The notes: generated from the letters alone by a model not told the origin. Positions 8,701 to 18,001 are shown, counted from the stretch's first letter. The stretch: DNA of 64,000 nt from Compostibacter hankyongensis (GCF_039541075.1 NZ_BAABFN010000002.1:496001-560000), one strand, 5' to 3'. Numbers and translations are program-made.

Positions 8701-10123
8701 CGTTGACCATGTCATGATAAAGATAAGCCGCCCGCCGCCCCTTCCTGCCGGTAAAGCCTTCGGCAAGCATCAGGATCACCTCGTCAAATTCCTTACGGGT
8801 AAGATCGCGGTAAGGGTAGGCTTTGGTGACGAGGTCAAACAGCTCGTCTTCTGTATAATCCCGGCAGGCGGTTTCGGCCACGATCTGCTGGGCAAGAATG
8901 TCCAGCGGCTTTTCCGGCATGATGATCCTGTCCAGCTCGCCGCGGCGGACGGCATCCAGGATGGCTGTGCAGTCCACCAGCTCGTCTCGGGTAAGCGGGA
9001 AAATAATTCCCTTCGGCGTTTTGGTAACGCTGTGCCCGGAACGGCCGACCCTTTGCAAAAAGGCGGAGATGGATCGGGGCGATCCGATCTGGCAGACCAG
9101 GTCGATGCTGCCCACATCGATGCCCAGCTCCATGGACGCCGTGGCTACCAGGGCCTTCAGCGACCCGGATTTGAGCTTTCGTTCCGCATCGAAACGCTGC
9201 TCCTTAGACATGCTGCCATGGTGGGCCAGCACGTAACCCGGCCCTACCCTTTCGTTCAGGTTGTGCGACAGGCGCTCCGCCAGCCGGCGGGTGTTGACAA
9301 AGATCAGGGTGGTCTCATGACTTTCGATCAGCCGGATCAGCTGGTCGTATATTTCGGTCCATACCTCCCCGGGCATAACCGCGGTAAGCGGAGAATCCGG
9401 GATGGCGATGGAAAGGTCCAGCCGGCGGGAATGACCGGTATCGATGATCCTGCAGGCCCGTTCTGCAGCATTTCCGGAAAGAAACTTCGCCACTTCTGCT
9501 ATCGGTTTCTGGGTGGCGGAAAGCCCGATGCGGTGCAGTTTTTTTCCTACCAGGGCTTCCAGGCGCTCTACCGACAGGGCCAGATGAGCGCCCCTTTTAT
9601 CGCCCACCATGGCATGTATCTCGTCGACGATCAGGGTATGTACGGTCTGCAGCATCTTCCGCCCGCCGGCGGCAGTAAGCAGCAGATAAAGGGATTCGGG
9701 AGTTGTTACCAGGATGTGCGGCGGCTGCCGCGTCATGGCGGTGCGCTCGGCGGCCGGCGTATCCCCTGTCCGGACCGCCACCCGGATATCCGCTGCCGGA
9801 AGGCCCTGCTTTTGCAGTTCCCCGCAGATGCCCCCGAGGGGAAACTGCAGGTTGCGTTCAATATCATTGCCGAGCGCTTTCAGGGGGGAAATATAAATCA
9901 CCTGTGTTCCGGCCTGTAATCTTCCTTCCAGACTTTGCCGTACCAGGTCGTCGATCGCGGAAAGAAAAGCGGCCAGCGTCTTTCCCGATCCGGTCGGCGC
10001 GGCAATAAGGGTATTGCCGGAGGCTTTGATCGCCTCCCAGGCCTGCTCCTGTACCGCCGTCGGCAGCGTAAAGGTCGTTTCAAACCAGTCCCTTACCGCT
10101 TTATGGAAAAGGTGAAGTGACAT
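5759..10123 (-). CDS. lhr: Lhr-family large ATP-dependent helicase
   Basis: A 1454-residue superfamily-2 helicase with the Lhr layout and close to its usual length of about 1,500. The N-terminal RecA-like core holds motif I AAPTGSGKT (41-49), motif II DEIH (167-170), motif III GLSAT (near 200) and motif VI QRVGRSGHS (near 365). A winged-helix/Lhr-core region follows, and the remaining 600 residues form the Lhr C-terminal domain. Lhr unwinds DNA:DNA and RNA:DNA hybrids and is implicated in DNA repair; it acts in the cytoplasm. GC is clearly higher than in the genes to its left. A TAATTTTG -7 box lies 5 bases before the ATG, pointing to a leaderless or near-leaderless mRNA. Confidence 0.92.
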   Translation of the reverse strand: MSLHLFHKAVRDWFETTFTLPTAVQEQAWEAIKASGNTLIAAPTGSGKTLAAFLSAIDDLVRQSLEGRLQAGTQVIYISPLKALGNDIERNLQFPLGGICGELQKQGLPAADIRVAVRTGDTPAAERTAMTRQPPHILVTTPESLYLLLTAAGGRKMLQTVHTLIVDEIHAMVGDKRGAHLALSVERLEALVGKKLHRIGLSATQKPIAEVAKFLSGNAAERACRIIDTGHSRRLDLSIAIPDSPLTAVMPGEVWTEIYDQLIRLIESHETTLIFVNTRRLAERLSHNLNERVGPGYVLAHHGSMSKEQRFDAERKLKSGSLKALVATASMELGIDVGSIDLVCQIGSPRSISAFLQRVGRSGHSVTKTPKGIIFPLTRDELVDCTAILDAVRRGELDRIIMPEKPLDILAQQIVAETACRDYTEDELFDLVTKAYPYRDLTRKEFDEVILMLAEGFTGRKGRRAAYLYHDMVNAKLKARKGARLTAVISGGAIPDNFEYDVMLEPGDIFLGTVNEDFAVESLPGDIFQLGNNSWKILRVESGKVRVEDAAGQPPGIPFWLGEAPGRTAELSFAVSRLREEIAAKLGDLEDIPEDDPAAETVPAWKKEAMDWLISETGILPAAAAQLTDYLATAKAALKTMPSQNNIVMERFFDEAGDMHLVIHAPFGSRLNKAWGLALRKRFCRKFNFELQAAANDDAIILSLGSTHSFPLEEVFSYLNPRTVRGVLVQAMLDAPVFGIRWRWNASRALAVIRRRADHKVPAQLQRMQSEDLIAQVFPDQLACLENIPGDREVPDHPLVNQTIHDCLYEAMDIEALEALLRKMGNGEVGLIARDLKEPSPLAHEILNARPYAFLDDAPLEERRTLAVKNRRWLSPAEANDIGRLDPGAITAVQTEAWPEATNADELHDALLLSGFITGDEGEEGRWIRFFEELTANGRAAALELDGGHVLWVATERTPFIRELYPGKALKPAVTVPDKWLDSMVAGKDALTELIRGRLEVMGPVTAIRLATLMQLSPEAIEAALCRLEQEGFVFRGTFTGAAEQEWCDRRLLARIHRYTVKKLRSEIRPVSSADFMRFLFSWHQLEQGNQGQGPAALEQAVLKLEGFEAPAAAWEGDIFPARVGDYDHQWLDLLCISGKVAWGRFRPPAPTNGEKKAGGPVRTTPLTFVNRTHLEVWKKDYPATPGEITVQLSPRAIMVWEMLQGQGASFFDDICSHTRLFPSQAEDALAELIGAGLVSSDSFTGLRALLIPDKYKTNAGTRRNTEVFSMNYAGRWSLLGERRQAQGASGAAEDQTAVAWALLRRYGVVFRKLVEKENLAPPWRDMVRIFRTLEARGQIRGGRFVEGVWGEQFALPEVIIELRRHKKEGGSGMLVAVSAADPLNLTGIITPGKRIPAFQGNRILYRDGVPVAVSEAKTVRFLEEPSEGQKWTLQHALIQRPLPPPLRKYLGRA

Positions 10124-10127
10124 ACTG

Positions 10128-10135
10128 CAAAATTA
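10128..10135 (-). promoter_or_regulatory. -7 promoter element of lhr (TAATTTTG)
   Basis: On the minus strand TAATTTTG matches TAnnTTTG and ends 4 bases before the lhr start codon, so transcription would begin at or next to the ATG. The -33 region has only a poor TTG match. Confidence 0.55.
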
Positions 10136-10240
10136 CGAATAATCATGTCAACGGCCTGTTTTCAGCCGGAATCGGATTAAACAGGAAATATCCTCAACAA
10201 CCCGGGAAATCCGGATATTCCCCGCGGGCGGAGACAGGCT

Positions 10241-10248
10241 TAGCTTTG
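10241..10248 (+). promoter_or_regulatory. -7 promoter element of the DoxX gene (TAGCTTTG)
   Basis: TAGCTTTG fits the TAnnTTTG consensus and lies about 60 bases before the ATG at 10308. It overlaps a GTG at 10248 that would extend the reading frame, which argues that the GTG is not the start. No clear -33 TTTG. Confidence 0.5.
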
Positions 10249-10307
10249 TGTTCACAGGCCGGCAAGCGCTGCTGCACAGCTTCATAAGTCATTTCAAAAA
10301 CGTTTCT

Positions 10308-10763
10308 ATGCAAAATCATCTCCGGCAAATGGCCCCACTGGGCTTAAGGCTGATTATCGGCTTCGGGTTTATGGCGCATGGCTGGGCCAAGATAAGCCGG
10401 GGTACAGCGGGTTTTGAGCGGCTGCTCGCCCGGACAGGGATACCCCTTCCTCACCTGGGTTCGGTAGTCGCGCCTTATGTAGAGCTGCTCGGGGGACTTG
10501 CCGTACTGCTGGGTATATTCATAACAGTTGCCGCCCTTCCCCTCATCGCTACCATGCTCGTGGCCATGCTCACCATCCATATTCATTACGGATTCAGTTC
10601 CGTAAATACCATCGGGTTAACGCCGGAAGGGCCGGTATTCGGTCCCCCGGGTTATGAAATAAACCTGCTATACATAGCGGGCCTCCTCTCGCTGATGCTT
10701 ACCGGGGCCGGCGCTTTCTCCATCGACAGGCTGCTCCGAAGAAACAGGAGGGTGCGGGAATAA
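10308..10763 (+). CDS. DoxX-family membrane protein
   Basis: A 151-residue integral membrane protein with the DoxX pattern: APLGLRLIIGFGFMAHGWAKI (first helix, with the conserved Gly-x-x-F/W and H-G-x-x-K), GSVVAPYVELLGGLAVLLGIF (second), a third helix rich in Ala/Leu/Met with MLTIHIHYG, and a fourth near the end, LLYIAGLLSLMLTGAGAFSIDRLL. The family has four helices and is linked to thiol/redox balance or electron transfer in some bacteria, but its biochemical role is not settled. The start at ATG 10308 is preferred over a GTG at 10248 because a promoter box overlaps the latter. Stands alone, divergent from lhr. Confidence 0.83.
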   Translation: MQNHLRQMAPLGLRLIIGFGFMAHGWAKISRGTAGFERLLARTGIPLPHLGSVVAPYVELLGGLAVLLGIFITVAALPLIATMLVAMLTIHIHYGFSSVNTIGLTPEGPVFGPPGYEINLLYIAGLLSLMLTGAGAFSIDRLLRRNRRVRE

Positions 10764-10801
10764 TTATATCACCAAACAAAGATTAACAGGAGGTTTTGCA
10801 G

Positions 10802-12133
10802 TCATCCGCCGCCGGTTCCGGGAAGCGAAAGGCGCGTCTCCACCTCGCTGCTTTTTAAGATCAGCATGCCCAGCCTCGCATGTGAAACCCCTTCTTTTAA
10901 GCGATGGGTAAAATGAGGCCGTCCGTTTTCTACAACCGATTCAAAATAGCCGAACTGCATCCCGGCATGTTGAGCAAACAGATCAGCGATCTCTGTGTAA
11001 TGGGAAGAGAGGATAAAACGGCTTTTTTTCCATAACAGCAGCTTTTCGATCACCAGCTGCGAGCAGTCCTGCGCATCCTTGAGATTGGTGCCCCGGAACA
11101 TCTCATCAATGAGCACAAAGACCTTCTTTCCCTCGTTCAGCAAAGTGCCCAGCTCACCTATGCGACGGACCTCGCTGAAGAAATAGCTGTAGCCTGCCGC
11201 TATATTATCGGTAAGATATATATTGGTAAAAATATCGTCAAACACAGGAAGCACGGCGCTTTCCGCAGGTATGCCCATGCCGATATGGGCGAGGTAGACG
11301 GCAATGCCGGATGCCTTTAAGAAGGTGGACTTCCCCGACATATTTGATCCGGTAAGAAAAAGGAAATGTTTCGCGTCATCCAGCGCAAGATCATTTCTTA
11401 CGCTTTGGGACAGAAACGGATGCCAGAGCCCTTTTATAGAGACAGCGCGGACTTCCGGATCAAATGCAGGCCGTGTCAACCCATATTTCAATCCTGCCTT
11501 TGCCATGGACAATACTGCATCCATCTCATAAAACAGATCCAGCAACTGCTGCAGCTGCTCGCGGTATTTCCGGCGGAAAAAATCATCCAGATAATAAATA
11601 TGATCGGCCTTTAGGTTCTTAATGCCATAATCTTCCTGTAAAAACCGTTTCGAATCCGCCTGATAAAGCGTTGCCAGCCGGCGGGCAACGTCCCTGACCA
11701 AACCCGGAGCCTTTTCGGATAGGTGAGCGGGCAGGACGGCGTTTAACCGGGAAATAAAGGAAACCAGCCTCCGGATGCAGTTATCCAGGTAGTAATAATC
11801 CGAGGCGTACCGAAATAAATACCACATCCCCGCATAGCGCGCCCGGAGCTTGTTTTTATATTTCAGCGGTGCAATCGTGCTGTACAGATAGCCGGATATA
11901 TATTTGGCCTCATTTCGGGTAAACTGGCCCTCCCAGTCGCTGATATGGCGGGTAAAATAGCTCACCATCTCCTGCATTTCAAGGATATCATCCCGGTGGG
12001 TAAGCGGGTGGAGGAATCTCTCTTTCAGCCGGCCGCTCCCCTCTTCCGTAAGGGTCATATCCATGAGCCCGAAAACCGTTTTCTGTCCGGCGCTCTGGAA
12101 TATTTCGAGGTCATTAAGGGTTTGAACATCCAT
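10802..12133 (-). CDS. MutS-like ATPase (MutS domain III/V only)
   Basis: A 443-residue protein with the MutS core (clamp/lever helices) and C-terminal ATPase but without the N-terminal mismatch-binding and connector domains, so it is not a true mismatch-recognition MutS. The Walker A loop is TGSNMSGKST (about 261-270) and the Walker B strand VFVLIDEMFRGTN (about 338-350), followed by the MutS-type ILSSHYTEIADL switch region. Bacteroidota commonly carry such MutS-related proteins near housekeeping genes; a role in recombination or repair control is possible but unproven. An upstream in-frame ATG at 12175 would add 14 residues; the ATG at 12133, with AGAAG upstream, is preferred. Confidence 0.82.
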   Translation of the reverse strand: MDVQTLNDLEIFQSAGQKTVFGLMDMTLTEEGSGRLKERFLHPLTHRDDILEMQEMVSYFTRHISDWEGQFTRNEAKYISGYLYSTIAPLKYKNKLRARYAGMWYLFRYASDYYYLDNCIRRLVSFISRLNAVLPAHLSEKAPGLVRDVARRLATLYQADSKRFLQEDYGIKNLKADHIYYLDDFFRRKYREQLQQLLDLFYEMDAVLSMAKAGLKYGLTRPAFDPEVRAVSIKGLWHPFLSQSVRNDLALDDAKHFLFLTGSNMSGKSTFLKASGIAVYLAHIGMGIPAESAVLPVFDDIFTNIYLTDNIAAGYSYFFSEVRRIGELGTLLNEGKKVFVLIDEMFRGTNLKDAQDCSQLVIEKLLLWKKSRFILSSHYTEIADLFAQHAGMQFGYFESVVENGRPHFTHRLKEGVSHARLGMLILKSSEVETRLSLPGTGGG

Positions 12134-12543
12134 ACATCTTCTATTTATAAACCTCCGACCGGGCAAATAACCCAACCCGCAGATTTCTACATATACATAA
12201 AGAATTGCACCCAGGCAGATGTGAGATGGGCGCTCTTAAGCAGCTCCGAAGTCCTTGCATGAAAAGCCTTGTTGCCGACCTGTGTGCTTTTCCGTTGGCA
12301 TTCCAGACGTTTTTTTTCGTGCCGTCATGCTTGTTATCATAAAAATATTAAGGTTGTGTAATATACACTATTCTCCTCTCCTTTTATACATTCGTATAGG
12401 AAGCCCAGAAGCTGAATTCTTCAATTCCTATTATTACCTTTAAGGGATATAGCTGTTCGAAACATTCTCTGGTTGCTGCCGTTCCCGTCAGGACAGGCCC
12501 TGGGCAGGAAACCCGGAAAACAAAAACTGCCTAAACCAATTCC
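12134..12543. other. Intergenic region, no clear feature
   Basis: About 400 AT-rich bases between the divergent MutS-like and SGNH genes. Short reading frames here look unlike protein. TACCTTTA at 12435-12442 is one base from the -7 consensus and may serve the SGNH gene. I see no RNA gene or repeat. Confidence 0.4.
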
Positions 12544-13947
12544 ATGAAAAAGATTATTCTGCTTACGCTCGTTATTTTATCAGCAGCCATCATCCGTTTG
12601 ACGGCACAGGATGTCCGTCCTTTTCAGAAAGGCGACCGCATCGTCTTTGAAGGCAACAGCATTACGCATGGCGGTCATTATCATTCCTACGTCTGGCTGT
12701 ACTATATGACACATTTCCCGGACCGCCGCATTGAAATATTCAATTGCGGGATCGGCGGAGACGTAGCCGGAGGGATGTACAAAAGGCTGGATTCCGATGT
12801 TTTTTCAAAACATCCGACCGTCATTGTCCTGACCTTCGGCATGAACGATGCCGGGTACTACGAGTACCTGCAACCGGATGCCAAAGCCCAGGCAGATAAA
12901 AAAGTACAGCAATCGTACGACGATTACCAGAAGATCGAAAAACGGCTGCTCGCTTATACGCCGGCGCAGAAGATAATGCTGACCTCTCCCCCCTTTGATG
13001 AAACGGCAAAGGTCAAAAGCCCTGTCTTCCCCGGAAAGAATGCGGCGATGCTCCGGATCGCCGATTTCCAGGAAGCTTCCGCCAAAAAACACGGCTGGGG
13101 ATTTATTGATCTCAGCCGGCCGATGACCGCCATCAACGAAAGGGAACAGCAACGCGACAGCACATTTACCCTGCAGGGCCAGGGACGTATCCATCCCGAC
13201 AACGACGGACACCTGGTCATGGCTTATCTCATATTAAAGAAGCAAGGCCTGGCCGGGAAAGATGTGGCCAATGTGCATATTGACGCCGGCAACGGAAAGA
13301 TAAGCCGGTCGGATAACTGTAGGATATCCAACCTGAGCGCGACTCCTGCAGGGATACGATTTGATTACCTGGCGAACTCCCTGCCCTTCCCCATCGATAC
13401 GCTTGTGCGGGGCTGGGGCGAGATAAAAGCGCAATCGGATGCCCTGCCCTACATCCCCTTCATGAAAGAATTCGATAACGAAAGGCTGGCCGTCGCCGGA
13501 CTAAAAAGCGGCAGCTATGTACTGAAGATGGACGGGGAAAAGATAGGCACCTGGTCCGCCGAAGAGCTGGCGGGGGGCATCAACCTGGCCGAGCAGCGGA
13601 ATACGCCGGAATACCGGCAGGCGCTGGCCATTATGACGCTGAATGAGACCCGCTGGGAGATTGAAAAGAAGTTCCGGGATTATTACTGGATGGAATATTC
13701 CTTCCTGCAGGACAAAGGCCTGCTGTTCCACGATGATGTGGCCGCGCTGGATACGATCAGGGAAGCGGCCCGGGAAAATATTTTTGTACGCGGAAACATG
13801 CAGGCCTATATCGAAGGACATTTTAAAAGCGTTCGCGAAGCCTGGAAAGGAGAAATGAAATTGCTGACCGATAAGATCTATGCCATCAACAAGCCCGTCA
13901 GTCACCGCGTCGAGATCACTCCCGCCCGGAGACCTCCTTTTCCATAA
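12544..13947 (+). CDS. Secreted SGNH/GDSL-family hydrolase
   Basis: A 467-residue exported protein with a signal peptide ending near AQD (residue 22). The SGNH blocks are visible: block I FEGNSITHGG with the nucleophile Ser39 (GNSIT replaces GDSL), block II GIGGD (near 69-73), block III GMND with Asn101, and RIHPDNDGH with His217 as the likely catalytic His; the Asp of the usual DxxHP block V is not in its standard place (Gly214). Family members in polysaccharide utilisation loci are often carbohydrate esterases removing acetyl groups. The C-terminal 240 residues form an extra helical domain. It is convergent with the hybrid sensor gene, overlapping it by 32 bp, and probably serves the same locus. 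Confidence 0.83.
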   Translation: MKKIILLTLVILSAAIIRLTAQDVRPFQKGDRIVFEGNSITHGGHYHSYVWLYYMTHFPDRRIEIFNCGIGGDVAGGMYKRLDSDVFSKHPTVIVLTFGMNDAGYYEYLQPDAKAQADKKVQQSYDDYQKIEKRLLAYTPAQKIMLTSPPFDETAKVKSPVFPGKNAAMLRIADFQEASAKKHGWGFIDLSRPMTAINEREQQRDSTFTLQGQGRIHPDNDGHLVMAYLILKKQGLAGKDVANVHIDAGNGKISRSDNCRISNLSATPAGIRFDYLANSLPFPIDTLVRGWGEIKAQSDALPYIPFMKEFDNERLAVAGLKSGSYVLKMDGEKIGTWSAEELAGGINLAEQRNTPEYRQALAIMTLNETRWEIEKKFRDYYWMEYSFLQDKGLLFHDDVAALDTIREAARENIFVRGNMQAYIEGHFKSVREAWKGEMKLLTDKIYAINKPVSHRVEITPARRPPFP

Positions 13948-16900
13948 ACTCGCGCGGGGTTACCCCGAATTGCTGGTAAAAACATCTGGAAAAATAGGAA
14001 GGAGAATTAAAGCCCGTCCTGTAGCCGATCTCGGAAATGCTGTATTCATGCTGCAGCAGAAGCTTTGCCGCCTGTTTCAGCCGGATGATCCGAATAAATT
14101 CGTTCGGCACATGCCCGCTGATGGCCTTTAATTTTTTATGCAGGCTGGACCGGCTCATGGCCATCGCGCGGCTCAGCTCCTCCACAGACAGCTGCTGATC
14201 ATCGAGGCGCTGCTCGATGATATCCGTGATCCTTTTCAAAAATTGCTGATCGCCCGAGTTCGTGGTCAGGCTGGAAGCGTCCGCAAAAGGCTGCCGGGAG
14301 AACTTCTGCTTTAGTCTTTGCCGCGACTCCAGCAGGTTTTTGATCACGGCGGCAAGATGCTTCCATTTGAAAGGCTTGGTCAGGTAAGCATCCGCCCCCT
14401 CCTCTATGCCGGCTATCTCCGTTTCCGGGTTTGCCTTGGCCGTGAGCAGCACCAGGGGAATATGGCTGAAATGGACATCCTGCTTTACTTTCCTGCAAAA
14501 CTCCATCCCATCCATTTCCGGCATCATTACGTCCGAGATGATCAGATCTACGGTATGCCGGCCCAGCAGCTCCAGCGCCGCCGACCCGTTGAGCGCTTTG
14601 CGGACATTGTACCCGTCGCCCTGCAGGCTTTCGTACATAAAATCCACGAGCGCCGGATCGTCTTCGACGATCAAAATAGCGGGGGCATCCTTATGAACGG
14701 CTTCCCGGATATCTCCTGACGGCTCCCCGTCGTCTTTTTCGCTGCCGGCGCCTTCGCATCCCAGCGGTATCAGCACGGTAAAGACCGTTTTTACCTTCGC
14801 TTCGCTTTTTACCAGCAATGCTCCCCCGTGTTTTTCCGTCAAAGCCTTAGCCAGGGCCAGACCGATTCCGTTCCCGCCCAGGTTGCTGTATTCATGGCTT
14901 CCGGAGGAAACCTGGTAAAATTTTTCAAAAATATGCTCTACCTCTTCTTTGGGTATCCCGATACCATCGTCTTCCACACTGATGGAAAAGCAGGCAGAAC
15001 CTTCCGTGTTCGCCGCCGGTTCGTTGATACTCAGCTCCACCTTGGAGCGGGTGAACTTAAAGGCGTTGAAAAGGAGATTGCTTAGGATCTTGGTCAGCGC
15101 TTCGGGATCGGCCTGCACCTCCAGCCTGGGAATATGGGTGCTGACCGAGAACCGGATCCCTTTCTGGTAGGAAATGGAAGAAAACCTCGAGAATAAAGAT
15201 TGTACAAATGAAACCAGCTCTATCTTTTCAGGGTGTATTTCATACAGGTCGCTCTCCATTTTCCTGAAATCAAGCAGCTGGTTGGTAAGACTCAGCAACC
15301 GGTTGGAATTTTCTTCCATTACTTTCAGCTGCTTGTGGGCGGCGGGCTGCCAGTGCGCTGAGCCAAGGAGCCTTTCCAGCGGTGCAATGATGAGGGAAAG
15401 CGGCGTACGGATCTCGTGAGCCATGGAGGTAAAGAAATCGATCTTTTGTTTATAAAACTCCCGCTCTCTTTTCGTCTGCTGCCGTTCCAGCCGGATCTCA
15501 TTTTTCCGCCTGATCCTTTTCATCTCGGTTTTCCTGATCCACATCACGATAGTTACTAACAGCAGGGCATATATTATATACGCGAGGGTGGTTTTATAAA
15601 AAGGCGGAAGGATGGTAACGGCTATCTGCGCCGGCCGGCTGCTCCAGCTGCCGTTGTTACCCGTCGCTTTTACCTTGAAAGTATAGCTGCCTGCCGGTAA
15701 ATTGGTATAGGTGGCTTTTCGCTGGTCTCCCACATAGTTCCAGCTTTTGTCGTAGCCCTCCATCTTGTAGGCATACTGTGTTTTGTGAGGCGCCGTATAA
15801 TTCAAAGCGGCATACTCGAAGCTGAACATGGATTGCCGGTGGGAAAGCGTCAGGGCTTCCGTATAGGTAATATTCCTGTGCAGCGGACTTTTTCCGGCAT
15901 CCACCGCGACATCGTTATTAAACAGCTGAAAGTTGGTAAAGATGACCCGGGGGGCGTTGCCGGAGCTGCGGAGACTGTCGGGATAAAAAGCATTGAATCC
16001 GTGCACGCCGCCGAAGTAAAACTTCCCGTTGGAGGCCGCCATATACGATTTGTAGTTGAACTCCTTTCCCTGCAGATGGTCCCATTGGGTATAATGGCGG
16101 CTTTTCCGGCGTACCGGGTCCAGATCAAATATGCCGTTATTGGTAGAAAGCCAGAGGTGTCCTTTTTTATCTTTTAAGATACCATAAATGATATCGGCAT
16201 TGACTATCTTTTTATCGTCGAACACCGTTATCTTTTCGCGCCGGGTATCCAGGAGGTTCAACCCTCCTCCGTCTGTGCCCAGCCACAGGCTATCGCCGCC
16301 GCCGGCCATGCAGATGATCTTATTTGAGCTGAGCGAATGGGGGCCTTCGTTCCGGGTAAAGCGATACCATTCTCCCGTACGTTTGTTCTTTCCGATCAAT
16401 CCGTGGTTATACGTGGCAAACCAGAGGGTATGCCGGCTGTCTTCATATATATCATAGATCCAGCTTTTATCCAGGAGCATTTCATGCACCCTGTAAAACG
16501 AGTCCTTTTCCGGAGCATAGGTATACAATCCGCCCACGGTCCCTGCCCAGATGGTCCGATCGGTATCTTCATACAACGAATAGATCATGTTGCTGTAGCT
16601 GGAGACCCGGGAACCCTGACCGAATTTATAGACCTTTACCCTTTGGGTATGCGGATCATATACATTTATGCCGCCGGTGAAGGTACCGATCCAGAGCTTC
16701 CCGGCATGGTCCCTGATCAGCGTATGTATATTATGATAAGACAGATCGTCCTGTCCTGCCCTGAACGGAAAATGCTGAAAGGTTTTTGTACGGGTATCGA
16801 AGTAATTCAGCCCGTTGTCTTCCGTAGCGATCCATATATGGCTGGAATCATCCTGCAGCATGGCGCTCACCGCCTTGCCGGAAAGCGCGCCGGGCGCGCC

Positions 16901-18001
16901 GGTGGGATAGTAAAGCTCAAAACCGGGATTGCCCTCATGAAAATAATCCACACCGCCGAAATAAGTGCCGACCCAAACTCCGCCCGATCTATCCTTAAAG
17001 ATAGTATAGACGGCGTTATCGCTGAGGCTGTGGGGGTCATTTGAACGGTAAGCGTAATTGACAAAGGTATCTTCCTCCAGATCCAGGACGTCCAGTCCTT
17101 TTTCCGTCCCGATATAGAGCTTACCGGGCGCCGGCTGGTAAATGGAGTGAACGATGTTATCGCTGATGGAATTATTTCCGCTGTGTGTATAATGTATAAA
17201 GGTGCCGGAACTTTTATCCCAGCGGTTCAGCCCTCCTTTCTCTGTCCCTACCCAGATATTCCCCTCAAGGTCCTTGTACAGGTCGGTCACAAAGTTGCTG
17301 GAAATATCTCCCGGCCTTCCGCCCGCCGTATAGTGGCGGAAGATGCCGGTTTGCGGATCAAGCACATCTATGCCGTTCCACGAGGTACCCATCCAGATAT
17401 TGCCCTCACCATCCAGCAGCAGCTTGCGTACAAAATTGATGGAAAGGGAATGGACATTCCCCTCTTCATGTATAAAATGTCTGAGCTTTCCGCTTTCCGG
17501 ATCATAGCGGAACACGCCACCCGCAGTGGCTATCCATATAGCGCCGGACCGGTCCCGGAGCATGTCAAAAACCGATCTTTCCCCTGTTTTGTCAAAAAAA
17601 TGAAATGTCTCGTGGGCAAGATCCAGGATATAAACTCCCTTTTCCGTTCCGATCAGACAGCTGTCCTCATTATAATTGGTGATGATCCTGACCCAGTTAT
17701 TTCCCAGCGAAATGGAATCATCTTTATCGAAACGGTAAGATTTGAACCGGTACCCGTCGAACCGGTTGAGCCCGTCCTTGGTCCCGAACCACATATATCC
17801 CTGTTCGTCCTGCGAGATGGCCCAGACCGTATTGGAACAAAGCCCGTCGTTGACCGTGTAATTTCTAAAAAGTATCTGCTGCGCAGGGGAAAGCCGGCTG
17901 CAAAGGAGGATGCCCGTCAGTACCGTCAGCCATTTCACCTTTGGCAACGCCTTCCTGAGGCCGGCGCCGGCCGGCTGTCCGTTGTCTTTGCCGTATTGCA
18001 T
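13916..18001 (-). CDS. Hybrid two-component system sensor/regulator (HTCS)
   Basis: A 1361-residue one-protein signalling system typical of Bacteroidota glycan loci. In order: a signal segment (to about 41); two seven-bladed reg_prop propellers forming the periplasmic sensor (about 45-740), with many WxGT and W-h-GT-x-G-L repeats; a Y_Y_Y domain; a transmembrane helix (about 804-825); HisKA with H-E-I-R-T-P at His862; HATPase with the GNGIGLALAKALTEKHGG box; a receiver domain with phospho-acceptor Asp1157 in DVMMPEMDG; and an AraC-type helix-turn-helix (about 1270-1361). It would bind an oligosaccharide in the periplasm and activate the divergent sulfatase/SusCD operon. All catalytic residues are present. 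Confidence 0.96.
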   Translation of the reverse strand: MQYGKDNGQPAGAGLRKALPKVKWLTVLTGILLCSRLSPAQQILFRNYTVNDGLCSNTVWAISQDEQGYMWFGTKDGLNRFDGYRFKSYRFDKDDSISLGNNWVRIITNYNEDSCLIGTEKGVYILDLAHETFHFFDKTGERSVFDMLRDRSGAIWIATAGGVFRYDPESGKLRHFIHEEGNVHSLSINFVRKLLLDGEGNIWMGTSWNGIDVLDPQTGIFRHYTAGGRPGDISSNFVTDLYKDLEGNIWVGTEKGGLNRWDKSSGTFIHYTHSGNNSISDNIVHSIYQPAPGKLYIGTEKGLDVLDLEEDTFVNYAYRSNDPHSLSDNAVYTIFKDRSGGVWVGTYFGGVDYFHEGNPGFELYYPTGAPGALSGKAVSAMLQDDSSHIWIATEDNGLNYFDTRTKTFQHFPFRAGQDDLSYHNIHTLIRDHAGKLWIGTFTGGINVYDPHTQRVKVYKFGQGSRVSSYSNMIYSLYEDTDRTIWAGTVGGLYTYAPEKDSFYRVHEMLLDKSWIYDIYEDSRHTLWFATYNHGLIGKNKRTGEWYRFTRNEGPHSLSSNKIICMAGGGDSLWLGTDGGGLNLLDTRREKITVFDDKKIVNADIIYGILKDKKGHLWLSTNNGIFDLDPVRRKSRHYTQWDHLQGKEFNYKSYMAASNGKFYFGGVHGFNAFYPDSLRSSGNAPRVIFTNFQLFNNDVAVDAGKSPLHRNITYTEALTLSHRQSMFSFEYAALNYTAPHKTQYAYKMEGYDKSWNYVGDQRKATYTNLPAGSYTFKVKATGNNGSWSSRPAQIAVTILPPFYKTTLAYIIYALLLVTIVMWIRKTEMKRIRRKNEIRLERQQTKREREFYKQKIDFFTSMAHEIRTPLSLIIAPLERLLGSAHWQPAAHKQLKVMEENSNRLLSLTNQLLDFRKMESDLYEIHPEKIELVSFVQSLFSRFSSISYQKGIRFSVSTHIPRLEVQADPEALTKILSNLLFNAFKFTRSKVELSINEPAANTEGSACFSISVEDDGIGIPKEEVEHIFEKFYQVSSGSHEYSNLGGNGIGLALAKALTEKHGGALLVKSEAKVKTVFTVLIPLGCEGAGSEKDDGEPSGDIREAVHKDAPAILIVEDDPALVDFMYESLQGDGYNVRKALNGSAALELLGRHTVDLIISDVMMPEMDGMEFCRKVKQDVHFSHIPLVLLTAKANPETEIAGIEEGADAYLTKPFKWKHLAAVIKNLLESRQRLKQKFSRQPFADASSLTTNSGDQQFLKRITDIIEQRLDDQQLSVEELSRAMAMSRSSLHKKLKAISGHVPNEFIRIIRLKQAAKLLLQHEYSISEIGYRTGFNSPSYFSRCFYQQFGVTPREFMEKEVSGRE

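Noticed and set aside
5543..9919. Long plus-strand open frames (up to 431 residues) across the lhr gene
   Set aside because: They are antisense to a high-GC gene whose codon pattern leaves the opposite strand open. They have no recognisable domains, and the minus-strand protein is a complete Lhr.
10248..10307. GTG at 10248 as the start of the DoxX protein
   Set aside because: It overlaps a TAGCTTTG promoter box and adds residues not typical of DoxX proteins; ATG 10308 fits better.
12255..12443. 62-residue frame in the gap before the SGNH gene
   Set aside because: No conserved pattern, no signal for translation, AT-rich intergenic composition.
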